From positions 3,183,084 through 3,247,083 of the forward strand of contig OY482850.1 of assembly GCA_960531495.1 (NCBI GenBank): a stretch of DNA of 64,000 bases. The letters run 5' to 3'. Below are positions 52,713 to 64,000 of this stretch, in pieces. The DNA is from Zeus faber (Eukaryota > Chordata > Actinopteri > Zeiformes > Zeidae). Under the pieces are notes generated by a model. It was not told where the DNA came from. It ran no database searches and worked only from the letters and a program-made list of their open reading frames with translations. The translations under genes were made by a program, and so were the position numbers. Positions within the stretch are counted from its first letter, which is position 1, and every line of letters starts with the position of its first letter.

Positions 52713-53039
52713 TGGTAACCCAACGTGAACTTTCTTCCGCTTCTTTCAAGATTTATTTGACAGATCTGAATGTAATACCTGTATTAAATGGTTGAATGAG
52801 ACAGGTTGCACAAAAATTATGCTAGGAAGTTGGAACGCACCTACATCGAAAGGGAATGCAGTCCCTCTACAATGGACCAATGGGAACCTCTCGACAACTC
52901 ATTTCTTCTTTGAGGGAAAAAAAACAAGCGAGATGCCGCTGTCTGCCAGTTGTCTTCCCACAGAGACTCCAGCTCTCTCGTGACTCCCTTATCTACAAAG
53001 GTACTTTACATTCCTTGGCCCGATGCCACGCAGACTTTC

Positions 53040-54828
53040 TTTTTTGTTTTTGAACATTTTAGGAGCCACGACTTCCCTGGGTCGTCGAGAGCCCCAAAAA
53101 CACTTTTTATACGTTAAACCTTCCACCTTCTACCCCAATCGATGCTGAGTCGGGTGCATACCAACCATCGTGTCAAACCTCGCTGACAGACCCCTCGTTT
53201 TAATAATGCCTTTTTCTGGCATAGTGTGGCCACACAAATCCGATAATCTAGTTATTTTTGGACGAACCACCAACCCTGTGTTCGAACGAGCATGCCGGAT
53301 TTTCCGAAGCAACCGACTCCAACCACCAACCCACACTCACTCCGAGCCCCAGAGGATCCCAGCCGAACAATCATCACTGCATCTGCTGTTCCAGACAGAA
53401 TAGTACGTGAAGATCCACAATATTATTCAGTACCCAACTTGATACTATAACCATCAGTGCCCAGGAGTGAAACCGGTTAGCCCGGGATTCCTTCCGGTAA
53501 GCTTGTCTGGACACAGACCTCTATCGCCGCCCATGCGGCCATAAACTGACTTTTAATTTTCCAAATTGTAATACAAAATTGGTGGCGCCCAAGTAAACTA
53601 TAAATATTAATTATAGGTCCTCATCACGCTACACTCTTGTGATGATAATTTCACACACTCGTCACTCTATACTTAAGGACAGTACCTCAGGGCGTGTCGC
53701 CATCAATCTCTCCAAACCAGCTCCAAATGTTTTTGTTGACTACCAAGCTGCCACAACCACAATTTATGATAATGGGCCATAACTACTGAAGAAAATGATT
53801 ATTGCTTTTATCAATAAAAGTACATATATATTTATACATTTTCCAAGGCAAGGTTTTATAATTTTGTTTCGGACATTGTGTGATGGACTGCGGTCCAGAG
53901 GTTTCCTCGCCCCTGTTCTAGAAGACACTCATCCTCCTGTTTAATGTCAATGAGCCCTCACAGAATAAACAGAAAATGACATATATTGAAAACTAGAATT
54001 AAATTAAGAAAATATATATTTTTATATATTGAAGGACTCCATAGATTTTGCAATATATATCAGTGTATTGTTATTGTTCTTCAGCAACATATTCAAAACA
54101 TAACATCAACTATTTTCTATCATTTAGATGTATCTAAAAAATAATATTAAAATCTATATCTGTTTTAAATATTTGGTTCTACATTTTTCAATCAATTGAT
54201 AGCAGTAATATGTCTTCAATATATTTTAAATATACTTATATGATATATTATATACTATTTATTATATGTTTTAACAAGTGCTCACACATATTTAAAGTAA
54301 TGCCAAAATAATCATAATAATAATAATAATAAATAATTATATATATATATAGCACCATACATGGAAAGTTTGTTTCTGTTGCATAAGATTCGACTTCTAT
54401 GATTGGTTGATTTCTGTAATAGGTCAATGCCATTGCCTATTGGTGAAAATAAACAAAAGTGACCATTTCATCATTAAAGTTTGTAGACCGTAAGCTTCTT
54501 CTTGGAGAAGTTGACTCTTGTGTACTAAAGGTAGGTCAAACATAAATTGTGAGCATCAGCTGAATACGACCCCATTCCTGCTAATGTCGATTTAACATTG
54601 CAGAACTTACATGAAATGTGGCCACAATTCATCACTGTCATCATATGTGACAGTTAGTCAAATAATCCTAAGTACTTTTTTATGTATTTCCACTAGACCA
54701 CCAGCAGTGGTTTAGTTATAATAAATGTGGACTGTTGTGAAATGAATCAAATATTATCAAATTAAATGTGAATATGATTTGACTTGCCAAGACAGGACAA
54801 ACTAACATGAAAGAGAGCACATGTCTTC
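53040..54828. other. Intronic sequence, nothing firmly recognised
   Basis: A short stretch near 53880-53935 (GTGATGGACTG ... TTTCCTCGCCCC) resembles a common fish repeat tail. The remainder is AT-rich. Confidence 0.35.
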
Positions 54829-57800
54829 TGTAGGACTGGAAGTTAATTCTCTGTTAGGCCCACGGCCTCCCAGCGCCACTAGAAGCCGCCCTTGCCCCAT
54901 CTGCAGCTCCCTACTCGAGCCCAATTGCAGACACCTGGGATCAATTACCTGTATCACTCTCACAGTATTTAGTCTCAGCTTCCCAGTCATTCCTTGCCAG
55001 ACCGTCCACTAGCTTACCCGAGTTGTACAGCTGCTGGCTCCCTTCCAAGTTCCAAGTTCCTAGCTCCTAGCTCCTAGCGCTTGTATCTAGTTCCTAGTTT
55101 ATGTCTCGTTGTCTCGTCTTCCTCTTACCTGCTTGTCTCCTCTCGTCGACCCAATCTGTCTCTCCAAATCCAGCCAGCCTGTCTTACATGCCTGTCTCCG
55201 CTCATCGACCAAGGCTGCCCGTCCTTCTCCATCCAGCCTGGTTCCCCGTCTCTCCACACAGATCCTGGACCCCTTCTCCTGGTCACCATCGTCCCTGCCC
55301 AGCCCTGCTCCATCCCTACCTGACCGGGTTCCCCTGGCCAGCTCCACCGTCCAGGCTAATAAACATCCTTTGCCTGCCTTCCGTCTCCCTGTGTCATGCG
55401 TTTGTGTCTCTCCTAGTTCTGGTCGTGACAGTACGGTCAGGCCAGGAAACCATGGACCCAGCCGACACAGAAGGGCTCCGCCGCGCACTCCGGGACCAAG
55501 GAGTGTTGCTTGGGCAACGTGACCAGGCCCTCCGGGACATCGCGGAACACCTCCGGACCATCTTGGCGCCCGTCAGCAGCCTGCAGGGTCCTCCGGCCCC
55601 CGTGGCCCCCCCTGCTCCTCCGACCCGCCCTCCTTTCCCCACCAGGGCTCCCAGCACCTCTCCCGTCCCCTGAGCCCCACGTTCCGGCTCCAGCGCCTTA
55701 CGAAGGCGATTTCGGCACCTGCCGCACCTTCCTCGTGCAGTGCGTGGTGGTTTTTCAACAGCAGCCGTCGTCGTACGCCTCCGATAGTGCCCGCATCGCG
55801 TTCCTCATCTCCTGCCTGAGAGGGGCGGCTCTCGGCCAGGGTTCCGCGGTCTGGAGTCAGGGGGGCCACGTGAGTCTCTCCTACGATCTGTTCACGCGCG
55901 AAATGAGGAGCGTCTTCGACCACCCAGTTTGCGGCAAGGAGGCCGCCAGAAGACTCCTCTCCCTCCACCAGGGTTCCCGTAGCGTCGCCTCCCTCGTCGT
56001 TGAGTTCCAGACTCTAGCCGCGGAAAGCGGCTGGAATGACGGAGCCCTGCAGGACGTATTTCAGCGAGCCCTGAACCACGAATTGCGGGACGAGTTGGCC
56101 CGGCGGGACGAGCCCACGGACCTGGACCAACTAGTGGAGACCGCCATCTGCCTGGACAACCGGCTACAGGAGCGCCAGCGCGAGAGGGGGGGGGCGAGAC
56201 TCCAGCCCGCGCCTCCCGCCTGGGCGGGCACGCACCGGTCTCCAGCGCCTACTACTCTTGGGCGCCTCAGAAGTCCCCCAACTCTCTCCGATGCCGAGCC
56301 AATGCGACTTGGTCGCTCCCGGATCCCCTCCTGAGGAGCGAGCACGACGCATACAGACCGGCGCCTGTCTGTATTGCGGCCGGCTGGAACACCTCCAAGC
56401 CACCTGCCCGGGCCGGCCACGAGAGGGCGACTCTTCGGTAGAGTTATGTTCCGGTCGCCCCAGCTCCAACCCTCTCTCCCGTCCTCTGCTCCCAGTTACC
56501 CTCTCGTGGGGCGATATAACACTCTCTTCCTCCGCTCTCATAGATTCCTGGGGCGGATGCGAGTTTTCTCGACCGGGGACTAGCACGCCAGCTAGGGCTG
56601 ACACCTGTCCCTCTCCCCGCACCGCTCAAGGTCAAGGGGCTGAACGGGTAACATCTGACCCGGATTAACCACCAGACAGTCCCCCTCAAGCTGCTACTCT
56701 CCGGCAACCACCGTGAGTCCTTGAGGTTCTTCCTCATAGATTCCCCACTGAACCCCGTGGTTCTGGGGTACCCCTGGCTCCAGACCCACAACCCTCAGAT
56801 GGACTGGCGCTCAGGCAGCGTGAGCTCCTGAAGCACATACTGTCATGCCCACTGCCTCCGCTCGGCTTCAACCCCGCTGCCGGACGCGCCGCCGGGGGAC
56901 CCCAAGAGCCCTGACCTGTCCTCGTTTCCGTCATAATATCTGGACCTGGCCCCGGTCTTCAGCAAGCAGGGGGCGCTATCCTTTCCACCTCATCGCCCCT
57001 ACGACTGCGCAATCAACCTCCTGCCAGGCGCCCCCCTCCCCTGCAGTCACCTGTATAACGTCTCCCGGCCCGAACAGGAGGCCATGGAAAATTACATCCG
57101 CGACTCTCTCGCTGTCAGGATTATTTGCCCCTCGTCTTCTCCGCTAGGCGCAGGGTTATTCTTTGTTGCTAAGAAGGACAAGACCCTCCGTCCTTGCATT
57201 GACTTCAGGGGACTTAACGACATCACTATCAAAGACAAGTACCCCTTGCCCCTGATGGATTCAGTCTTCGTCCCCATCCAGGGTGCCACCCACTTTTCCA
57301 AGCTTGACCTCCGCAACGCTTACCACCTGGTCTGAATCCGCGACGGGGATGAGTGGAACACCACGTTCAACACCCCGCTCGGACACTTCGAGTATCTAGT
57401 AATGCCCTTTGGCCGGTCAAATGCCCCAGCGGTCTTCCAGGCCCAAATTAACGATGTCCTCCGGGACATGCTCAACTCATTTGTCTTTGTGTACCTCGAC
57501 GACATCTTGATTTTCTCCAAATCCCTCTCCGACCATGTAAAACATGTACGCCTGGTGCTGCAGCGCCTCCTGGAGAACCGTCTGTTTGTTAAGGCCGAGA
57601 AGTGTGTCTTTCATGTTCCGTCAATTTCCTTCCTGGGATTCATCATTGGCCGAGGGAGGCTGGAGATGGACCCCAAGAAGGTGGCCGCCGTGTTGGAGTG
57701 GCCAACCCCAGCCAATAGGAAGCAGCTCCATCGCTGTCTCTGCTCGTCGACCAAGGCTGTCCGTCCTTCTCCATCCAGCCTGGTTCCCCGTCTCTCCACC

Positions 57801-57970
57801 CGGATCCTGGACCCCTTCTCCTGGTCATCATCATCCCTGCCCAGCCCTGCTCCATCCCTACCTGACCGGGTCCCCCTGGCCAGCTCCACCATCCAGGCTA
57901 ATAAACATCCTTTGCCTGCCTTCCGTCTCCCTGTGTCGTGCGTTTGGGTCTCTCCTAGTTCTGGTCGTCA
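54829..57970 (+). mobile_element. Ty3/Gypsy LTR retrotransposon fossil
   Basis: The 5' LTR spans about 54829-55430 (TG...CA); an LTR remnant at about 57736-57970 closes the element. Between them lie a gag-like region (about 55452-56650, proline-rich, with a CLYCGRLEHLQATC zinc knuckle near its end) and a reverse transcriptase region (about 57084-57730; [36 protein letters not shown]) typical of fish Gypsy elements. Its GC content is far above that of the intron around it. The two LTR pieces differ at about 5 percent of aligned positions, suggesting a moderately recent insertion. The copy is clearly broken, with several breaks. Confidence 0.9.
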
Positions 57971-59706
57971 CATTCTCTCTGTTACGAAAATATCATATTT
58001 CAAAGTGAATGCGTTTATCTGGCTGCTTTGAACTAATTAAGGGGAAAGATAGTGTGCTACTAATTACCTTTATTACTGACAAACCACAATATTGCAGCAA
58101 ATCACCTGCCAAGACACTAGTTGAAAATTAGCCATGCAAGCTAAACTTACACATTTACAGAAATGTTTATTAATATGCGTTGTCCCTGTAAACTAAACAT
58201 TAGTTACACATTACACACTAAGTACATTAAAGTAAATGGCTTTACTGGAGAAATTGGCCAGTAAAGCACCAAACAGAATGTAGGAGTGGGGTACCTAGGA
58301 CATCAAAGAAACGGGACCCGTCCTTCAGATCAGTTTTATACTCACCCCCTCTATCCCACTCTAGGTTAGCCAAACACAGCACATTGACAAGGTGTTCTTA
58401 AGAAGATAGATTATAACAAAGCATATTATATTATTGTTACTACCATGTGTATCTTCAAAATGTATATAACTATGTGTACAGAAGACTTTAAAGGTTGTGT
58501 TTTAGCACATTTAGTTGTTGGCACACACATTTTACCCCTGACCATTTTCCTGATAAGTCACATATTTTTTTATAATGCCTCTATGTTTTTTTTTTTGTTT
58601 TGTTTTTGCTTTTTTATTTGTATTATGTGGCTTAAAACCCCCCCACCCCCCCAAAAAAGAAAATCACTTTGGTTGTTTGTTTTGCTTTCAAATGGAAATT
58701 AATTAACACAAACTATGGCACCATCAAGTAACTTTGGCAAACATATGTTGTGTCAATGACACAAATGTGGGTTAGAGAAGAAGCAAGAAATGGGATAAAA
58801 AGGATCCAGGTCCTTTAATGCACATTTAAATATTCCATGTACGTTACCACTTTTCAAATTTTCTTCACATTGGCTATTTGAAAAAATATATATATTTATA
58901 TATACACACATAAATATACATATACATGACTATAAATACATGCCCACTGTATTCTATATTCTATTCTAAATGCGTAGTGTTCAATTCAATTCAGAGAATT
59001 CTGCAAGCTGGTGTTTAAGCGCGACTTTCCTTTGGTGGGGGGTGGGGGGCAAACTTACATCAGAAAATTGGAAATTATAGCGCTTTACACTTGCTCATAT
59101 GGCAGACGAGGCAAGTCTTTCCGTCGCGACGGGCCAGGAGGGGAATGCAGGTGACTCGGAGAGATGAGACAGCGGGGGGGCGGGGGGGTGAGAGAGGAGG
59201 GGAGTGTCAGAAGATGGGAGCACGGGGAGGAAGCGAGAGAGTTAGGAGGGCGTGGGATCTTCAAAGGGGACGAGGAGAGGAGGATTTACATAACAAAGAT
59301 ACAGCTCTGATCAGAGGGAGGGAGAAGGTGCTACACAGCCATTAAAGCAACAGACAGACAGCGGGAGAGATAGAGAGGGAGAGAGGGCACGCGCCCAAGA
59401 GAGAAAGAGTAAAGATTTGTTTTCGTTTTCATTTTTCCACTTTTATTTTAAAATGAAATGTGTGCTTTCATCCTATTACTTACCTTTCAGACGCTTTGGT
59501 GAGAGAGAGAGAGAGAGAGGGAGAGAGAGAGGGAGAGAGAGAGACACGCTAACTCCCTCACAGAGGGGGGGAATCATTTTCACAGCTTTCTTACTGTCAT
59601 GGCCATTATCTTTGTCTCTCTTGACACAGAATTCCTTAGTTCCAATTCCTGTTCCACTTTTAAAGGTCACACACACAGATACTGTATAGGCAGCACATGT
59701 GTGAAC
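57971..59706. other. Intronic sequence with a purine-rich patch
   Basis: No coding feature. From about 59100 to 59410 the plus strand is strongly G/A-rich, and GA repeats recur at 59502-59543. Confidence 0.4.
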
Positions 59707-59748
59707 ACACTGGCACATACACACACATACACACACGTACACACACGT

Positions 59749-59838
<90 letters not shown>
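59707..59838. repeat. CA/TG microsatellite forming an exon's donor site
   Basis: On the minus strand, (TG)n starts exactly at the exon border 59839/59838. Confidence 0.95.
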
Positions 59839-59840
<2 letters not shown>

Positions 59841-59952
59841 TGTATATTCCCTGGTCACAGCCGTTGTAGGTGCTCTCCATAGTGTAGCTCCGAAGGACCC
59901 CCATCTCGCGCCACACCACCACCCTGGCAGTGGCTGAGCGGGACTTCTCCAC
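59839..59952 (-). CDS. agbl1: Cytosolic carboxypeptidase exon with catalytic glutamate
   Basis: This is a 114-nt, phase-0 exon coding 38 residues: [16 protein letters not shown], then [11 protein letters not shown], then [11 protein letters not shown]. The segment is near-diagnostic for the CCP1/CCP4 subfamily. By alignment with carboxypeptidase A (FTxE around Glu270), the Glu of YTMES is the catalytic general base (residue 26 of the exon) and is present. VEKSR and REMGV resemble AGBL1, while CDQGxYK resembles AGTPBP1. The acceptor reads GATCTACACAG. The donor is simply AAG followed by GTGTGTGTG: the intron starts inside a TG microsatellite more than 70 nt long (59750-59838 on the plus strand). 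The exon has no stops or frameshifts. Confidence 0.92.
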
Positions 59953-60054
59953 CTGTGTAGATCAGAGGGAAGATTCTAATCTAGAAACGGGTAATGTCCT
60001 AGGAGGAAAAAGGAGAAAATACTTCATTGGCATTATTGTTATTACAATTATTAC

Positions 60055-60117
60055 CAGATAGTTGCAGCTGTTAAAAGAAAAGGCCGGAGCGATCCGATCT
60101 AAGGTCTTGGGGATGGT
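60055..60117 (-). CDS. agbl1: Cytosolic carboxypeptidase exon (short linker exon)
   Basis: This is a 63-nt, phase-0 exon coding 21 residues that begin TIPKTLDRIAPAF and end in NSCNYL. It matches the stretch after GYR in CCP1/CCP4 proteins (pattern TLPKIL..APAF...SCSF). The acceptor is CTCATTTTCCAG, helped on the transcribed strand by a CT-rich tract made from the GA repeats at about 60126-60187. The donor is GTAATA. It sits 1475 nt downstream of the HGHS exon and 102 nt upstream of the next exon. It is too short for an ORF scan and was found by reading splice borders and protein context. Confidence 0.88.
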
Positions 60118-60512
60118 CTGGAAAATGAGAGCAAGAGAGAGGGGGAGGGAGAGAGAGAGAGGGGGAGAGAGAGAGAGAGAGAGAGATAGTGAGATAGAGA
60201 GAGAGAGATCAGTGCAAAGATCAGTAAATCAGATCAGAATAAGAACAAAGGTTTCTCAGTTATTTGTTCTGCTTCTGAGTTGTTATACTACAGTTGGCAG
60301 ACCCAGAATGTCCCAGACTTCCCTTTCCTATTATATTAAGTACTTCAAACCCCTCTTAGAGAAACAACCAACACTGCAGACTGACAGGAGAATTTATTAA
60401 TAGGAAAGGCCTTCTTGCCTAAGACAGATGTAAGTTACTTCTTTAGTTAGACGTTCAGCTAAACGTCACACCAATGAATCTTTGTTGAATTGAATAGAGA
60501 GAGCGAGTGAGA

Positions 60513-60552
<40 letters not shown>

Positions 60553-60914
60553 AACACAAGGCAGACGCACCTCTTCCGTTAAGATTGGCCGACTGGTTTC
60601 TATGGTTACAGGGTTGACAACAGACCGACAACAACACACAATCGCACAAATCGTTCGTTACTAACGAAAGAAGCCTGAGCCAAGCGGCATAAAAACAAAG
60701 TGTTCCCGCGAGTGTTGTTGATTGTGGACTGACTAGTAGAATTTCAGAAAACGAGCAAGGATTTTGCGCCAACCAGTCACTGTGTGTGACTGGGTTTACC
60801 CTCACAGATATTACAAATTTATTAAAAAATGCACACGCTCTTATTTCACGCTCTAACTGTTTTGGGGAGAAGAGGCAGGATGCAAGATTCCGTTATCTCT
60901 TTGGATAGTGCTTC

Positions 60915-61075
60915 GAAGCAACGTCTGACCTCCTTGGTCAGACACGTATGACGTGACTTATATTTAACTCTCCGACACTAATGGCCATTGTTGTTGCTGA
61001 TGGCTCAACCGAGAGAGTTTGGTGTACATCTGAGATTTGAAAGCCAATTTTTGGGCCCTTACTGTTCTTGAGCTA
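60915..61075 (+). repeat. Dispersed repeat, inverted relative of 52545-52712
   Basis: CTATATTTAACTCT-like and GGCTCAACCGAGAGAGTTTG blocks match the reverse complement of the 52.6 kb copy at over 85 percent by eye. It lies in the 1475-nt intron of the carboxypeptidase gene. Confidence 0.75.
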
Positions 61076-61478
61076 TTCCGGAGAAGCTTTCCTGAATCAA
61101 CATTGCCTTCTACAGCCAAAGTACTCTTACCAAATAAGTCGATTCTATGGAAAGATTTTAAGTCTGTCCTATAAAGCATAGGTCTCACTTGGCTCTTGAG
61201 ATCCACACGTCTGTTATTGCCTGAAGTGCAAAAGTAAGTAAAAGTAAGTAGGAAGAAGAGACCTAGCCTTGAACCTCCTGGACATCATAGTCAATGTTCA
61301 AAAATGTCTTGTTAATTCCTCTCCATTCAGCCTTAAGTTCCCTATTCAGCAAATCCACGAAAATTAATTTGACAGTCCTCAGAAGTGCCCGAATGGCCCC
61401 GCAACCTCAACACTATCAATTACTACAACTAACTACAACAACTATCATCACAACAAAATGAATGGTGGATTTACTGCA

Positions 61479-61578
<100 letters not shown>

Positions 61579-61592
61579 CTGAAGTATCCAAC

Positions 61593-61724
61593 CCTATATC
61601 CAGGGTCCTCTCTCAGTCCAACGGTGTCCACAGTGGAGCCAGACTGCCAGAGAGTCTCCTTGATACTGCAGCCGTAAAGGAAAACGTTCTTCTTCCTGGA
61701 GTGGCCGTGGTAGTCACAGAACAC
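61593..61724 (-). CDS. agbl1: Cytosolic carboxypeptidase exon (third zinc ligand), AGBL1/CCP4-like
   Basis: This exon codes 44 residues starting [18 protein letters not shown] and ending EDPGYR. The motif is the hallmark of cytosolic carboxypeptidases (M14 family, tubulin and protein deglutamylases); by alignment to carboxypeptidase A the first His of HGHS is the third zinc ligand. The acceptor reads TTTTCTCACTCAG and the exon is in phase 0 at both ends. The donor is weak (AGG then GTTGGA) and is followed about 20 nt later by a long CA repeat on the transcribed strand. The wording ETLWQ, rather than the ETVWH I recall for AGTPBP1, favours AGBL1. The preceding exon, which should carry the HxxE zinc motif, was not found between here and the right edge. 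The family call is firm; the paralogue choice is inference. Confidence 0.9.
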
Positions 61725-63390
61725 CTGAGTGAGAAAATAGAAAGAAAGATAGAGAGAGAGTCAGTATAGGGACACATTTTAATCAGATTTAAAGATTTGG
61801 TTTTTTGCCTCATTTTTTGTTTTATGTTTTTTTGTACTAACCAGACGTCATATAGATCGATTTTTGTTTTCAAAATCAAAAATGTTTTTCGAATTTCAGA
61901 GATTCCTGCATCATTATGTGTGGAAATGACAAAATACACGCATTGCATTGCATGCGTTTCTATATGTACGACAGTTCTATACACACTTCCCATACATTTA
62001 TTTGAAAAAATAAGCTTCAACGAAACAAACATGAAGAACAAAATCCATTGTTTTCAAATGGATGAGAATGGGGCATTGCCATTTCAAGGCAATGAACGAA
62101 ACCTACTCTCAACCCATGACCTAGCGTATTGCTTTTTGACACAGTGGTTTTCCTCTATTGATCAAATCACCTTTTGCTTATGTCAGGTTGTGTTGGCTAA
62201 AAAGTAAAAGCAGTTTGAAAATTGGTCCTAAAGAAGGAGAAATATGGAATACCTTTGACATCCCATCACAGCACCGAAATCTTTACATCTTACTGAAAAC
62301 CTTAGAATGGGTTTGCCCCCAATGTTTCGAGGAAGGGTTGTGCTGTAGTTGTTTTAATTGAATCCCTTTCCCCTGCGTATTATGGCCATGGACCTGCTTA
62401 TAGCAAAGGTTTTTTTTTACGGCATTATTAGGACTGTCAAAGTTAACACATTAACAAACACAGTCAATCACAAAAGATGCTATATTTTGTGATGGTATCT
62501 ATTTGGTATCTTTGGAACTTGCTGTTACAGTAAAACTCACACATGAAAGTCCTGATTGTAAGGCCTTTTTTTACAGCAAGTGCTAATTGTCAATCGACCC
62601 GATATGACTCACCATTACAGCTCCATTCACTTTTAATTTTGTTTTATTTAAGTTAAATTTCATTGTTCTGCCCCAAGAAGCCCCTCCCCCAGTCTGGGTT
62701 GTGACATCAGAGCACTGTGATGATAGTATGACATCAGAGCAGACATAGACAGATGGACAATCACGCAGACACACAATCCATCTGATCACGTCCCAGGATG
62801 ATCATCTCTTCCATCGGCCACTGCCCTTGAGAAAGCACAATCTGTGAGTTCATACGTATACAATGACAACGTATTGTTATCTACATCTGCATAGAGAATG
62901 GTCGTTGAGCTGCATATTTCTGTATTCCACAGTTTTACACGTCTTTCATTAAAGATAACCAAAGTGAGTCAAAGTCTCTGGGTACTTATTGGAAGAGTGT
63001 TTAGCGCGCTGTATAGCCACGTACGGCTTCACGTGGTGAGGGCAGTAGTTGGTTGTGAGCTTAATTTCCATGTGGTGTTCAAGTGCTTTTGTCACCGTCT
63101 GTGTATAAGTGGTAACGTGGGTTAATGTTTTAATTCTGTGCATTGTATAGGTTCTAGGTTTTGGAGTTGCGACGTTTCAGTTTTTTAGTAAGTGTATATT
63201 CATCCATAATTTACAAAAGACACTAAAGAAGCACTGTCATTTTTGACAGTTTAAAGAGGTTGCTACCTGTATATATATTTCTTAAAAACAGAATTTTACT
63301 GGCATTAAGGTCTCCACTTAGAGAAAAGCCGAATGACAGCAACATAACTTCAAATGTTGCGATCGATCGACGTTAGCGCTGTTCAACACC
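61725..63390. other. Intronic sequence upstream of the HGHS exon
   Basis: I looked for the previous carboxypeptidase exon (PxxHPGE and AGRDLN motifs) on the minus strand and did not find it. No other feature is supported. Confidence 0.4.
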
Positions 63391-63398
63391 TCTGCTCA

Positions 63399-63414
63399 GT
63401 TTACGGAAGTGAGG
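63399..63414 (+). promoter_or_regulatory. ETS/CRE-like promoter motif near the right edge
   Basis: TTACGGAAGTGAGGTCAC is close to the composite at 3376 but has one change in the CRE. A CpG-containing stretch without splice signals follows (63430-63700). It could be a promoter and first exon on the plus strand, but nothing confirms that. Confidence 0.3.
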
Positions 63415-64000
63415 TCACCCTCTCTCACTCGCTTGGGAAAGACGTGCGGACGCACCGACGAAGCAACAAGGAATTAGAAAGAACGTAAGAGAGAGGAGAG
63501 GATGGAGAGGTAGCGCGGTGAATGATTGATGACGAAACCTGAGAAAAGTTTAGCTGAAGACCACGTACATTTCTGGCTTAATCCCAGTGTATTAAGGTGA
63601 ATGTGTAGTACGAGTGTCTGTTAAACTAACGTCGGTGAATCGCTAGATCAGCGGATGCCTTTGCCGACGGACTTGTGAAGGACTTTTTCAAGTGATTCCT
63701 AACGAGGATTTCACCTCCGCCACTTTTACTTTTTCAGACCACAACCTGTTTTACAGGGTTTACTTTAGACTTGTGAGTTGGACTTGTTTTCCCCCCTCTG
63801 CCAACGACTCTTTCGGCAGCACTGCACCCGAGCTAAGCACAGGCCTGCAACGGTATCCATCTACACGTGTGAGAGAGTGTGTGAGTGTGAGTGTGAGTGA
63901 GTGTGTGTGTGAGTGTGTGTGTGAGTGTGTGTGTGTGTGTTGGCCCACGGTTCTGGTTAATGTCGGGCTAGGTAGTTAAATTGACCTGTTTGATATTGGG

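Noticed and set aside
55099-55488. Antisense ORF over the LTR
   Set aside because: It lies opposite a GC-rich terminal repeat and shows no family resemblance.

Overview
This is vertebrate, almost certainly teleost fish, nuclear DNA. It is AT-rich, with long dinucleotide microsatellites, several fish-type Tc1-like transposons, tRNA-derived SINEs, L2/CR1-like LINEs, a Ty3/Gypsy fossil, and sparse short exons with GT/AG borders on the minus strand. No bacterial-style gene arrangement is present.

The main content is the 3' part of one host gene on the minus strand. Five short exons (61593-61724, 60055-60117, 59839-59952, 43883-44037, 4431-4809) join in matching phase. They encode the end of the M14 carboxypeptidase domain and the acidic C-terminal tail of a cytosolic carboxypeptidase (tubulin deglutamylase) of the CCP1/CCP4 branch. 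The wording of the first three exons fits AGBL1 (CCP4) better than AGTPBP1 (CCP1). The last two introns are about 15.8 and 39.1 kb. Almost everything else lies inside them, so the window is mostly intronic repeat landscape. Earlier exons must lie beyond the right edge.

Downstream of the last exon, on the same strand, is a small unrecognised gene (about 2690-3314) with a composite ETS/CRE promoter motif and a poly(A) signal. A diverged, probably dead relative of that whole locus lies at about 49798-50700, inside the 15.8 kb intron.

The repeats, left to right: LINE 3' tail (1-130); LINE with EN and RT remains (6780-9893); tRNA-SINE (10087-10499); palindromic cluster of a TGTCATGACA-ended repeat (12190-13795); decayed minus-strand LINE (14235-15352); Tc1 with both ends (16488-17774); decayed CXC-domain mobile-element gene split by an insertion (17836-19211); giant GA microsatellite (23579-23854); shortened Tc1 (25077-25694) next to a LINE fragment (25750-26210); Tc1 transposase (27690-28699); pogo/Tigger-like MITE (30317-30699); open C-terminal endonuclease-domain ORF of an R2/HERO-like retroelement (35061-35807); Tc1 end-pair (36384-36622); foldback MITE (38231-38470); three SINEs (39263-42645); LINE 3' end (46860-47280); unclassified repeat (47768-48895); Ty3/Gypsy fossil (54829-57970).

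The most notable points are the splice sites of the carboxypeptidase gene. The donor of the 59839-59952 exon runs straight into a TG microsatellite, and the acceptor of the next exon is preceded by another. Skipping that 155-nt exon would create a stop after two codons and remove the glutamate-rich tail. The tail itself carries an uninterrupted run of glutamates in an enzyme family that trims glutamate chains. All family calls are from reading motifs; no database search was possible.
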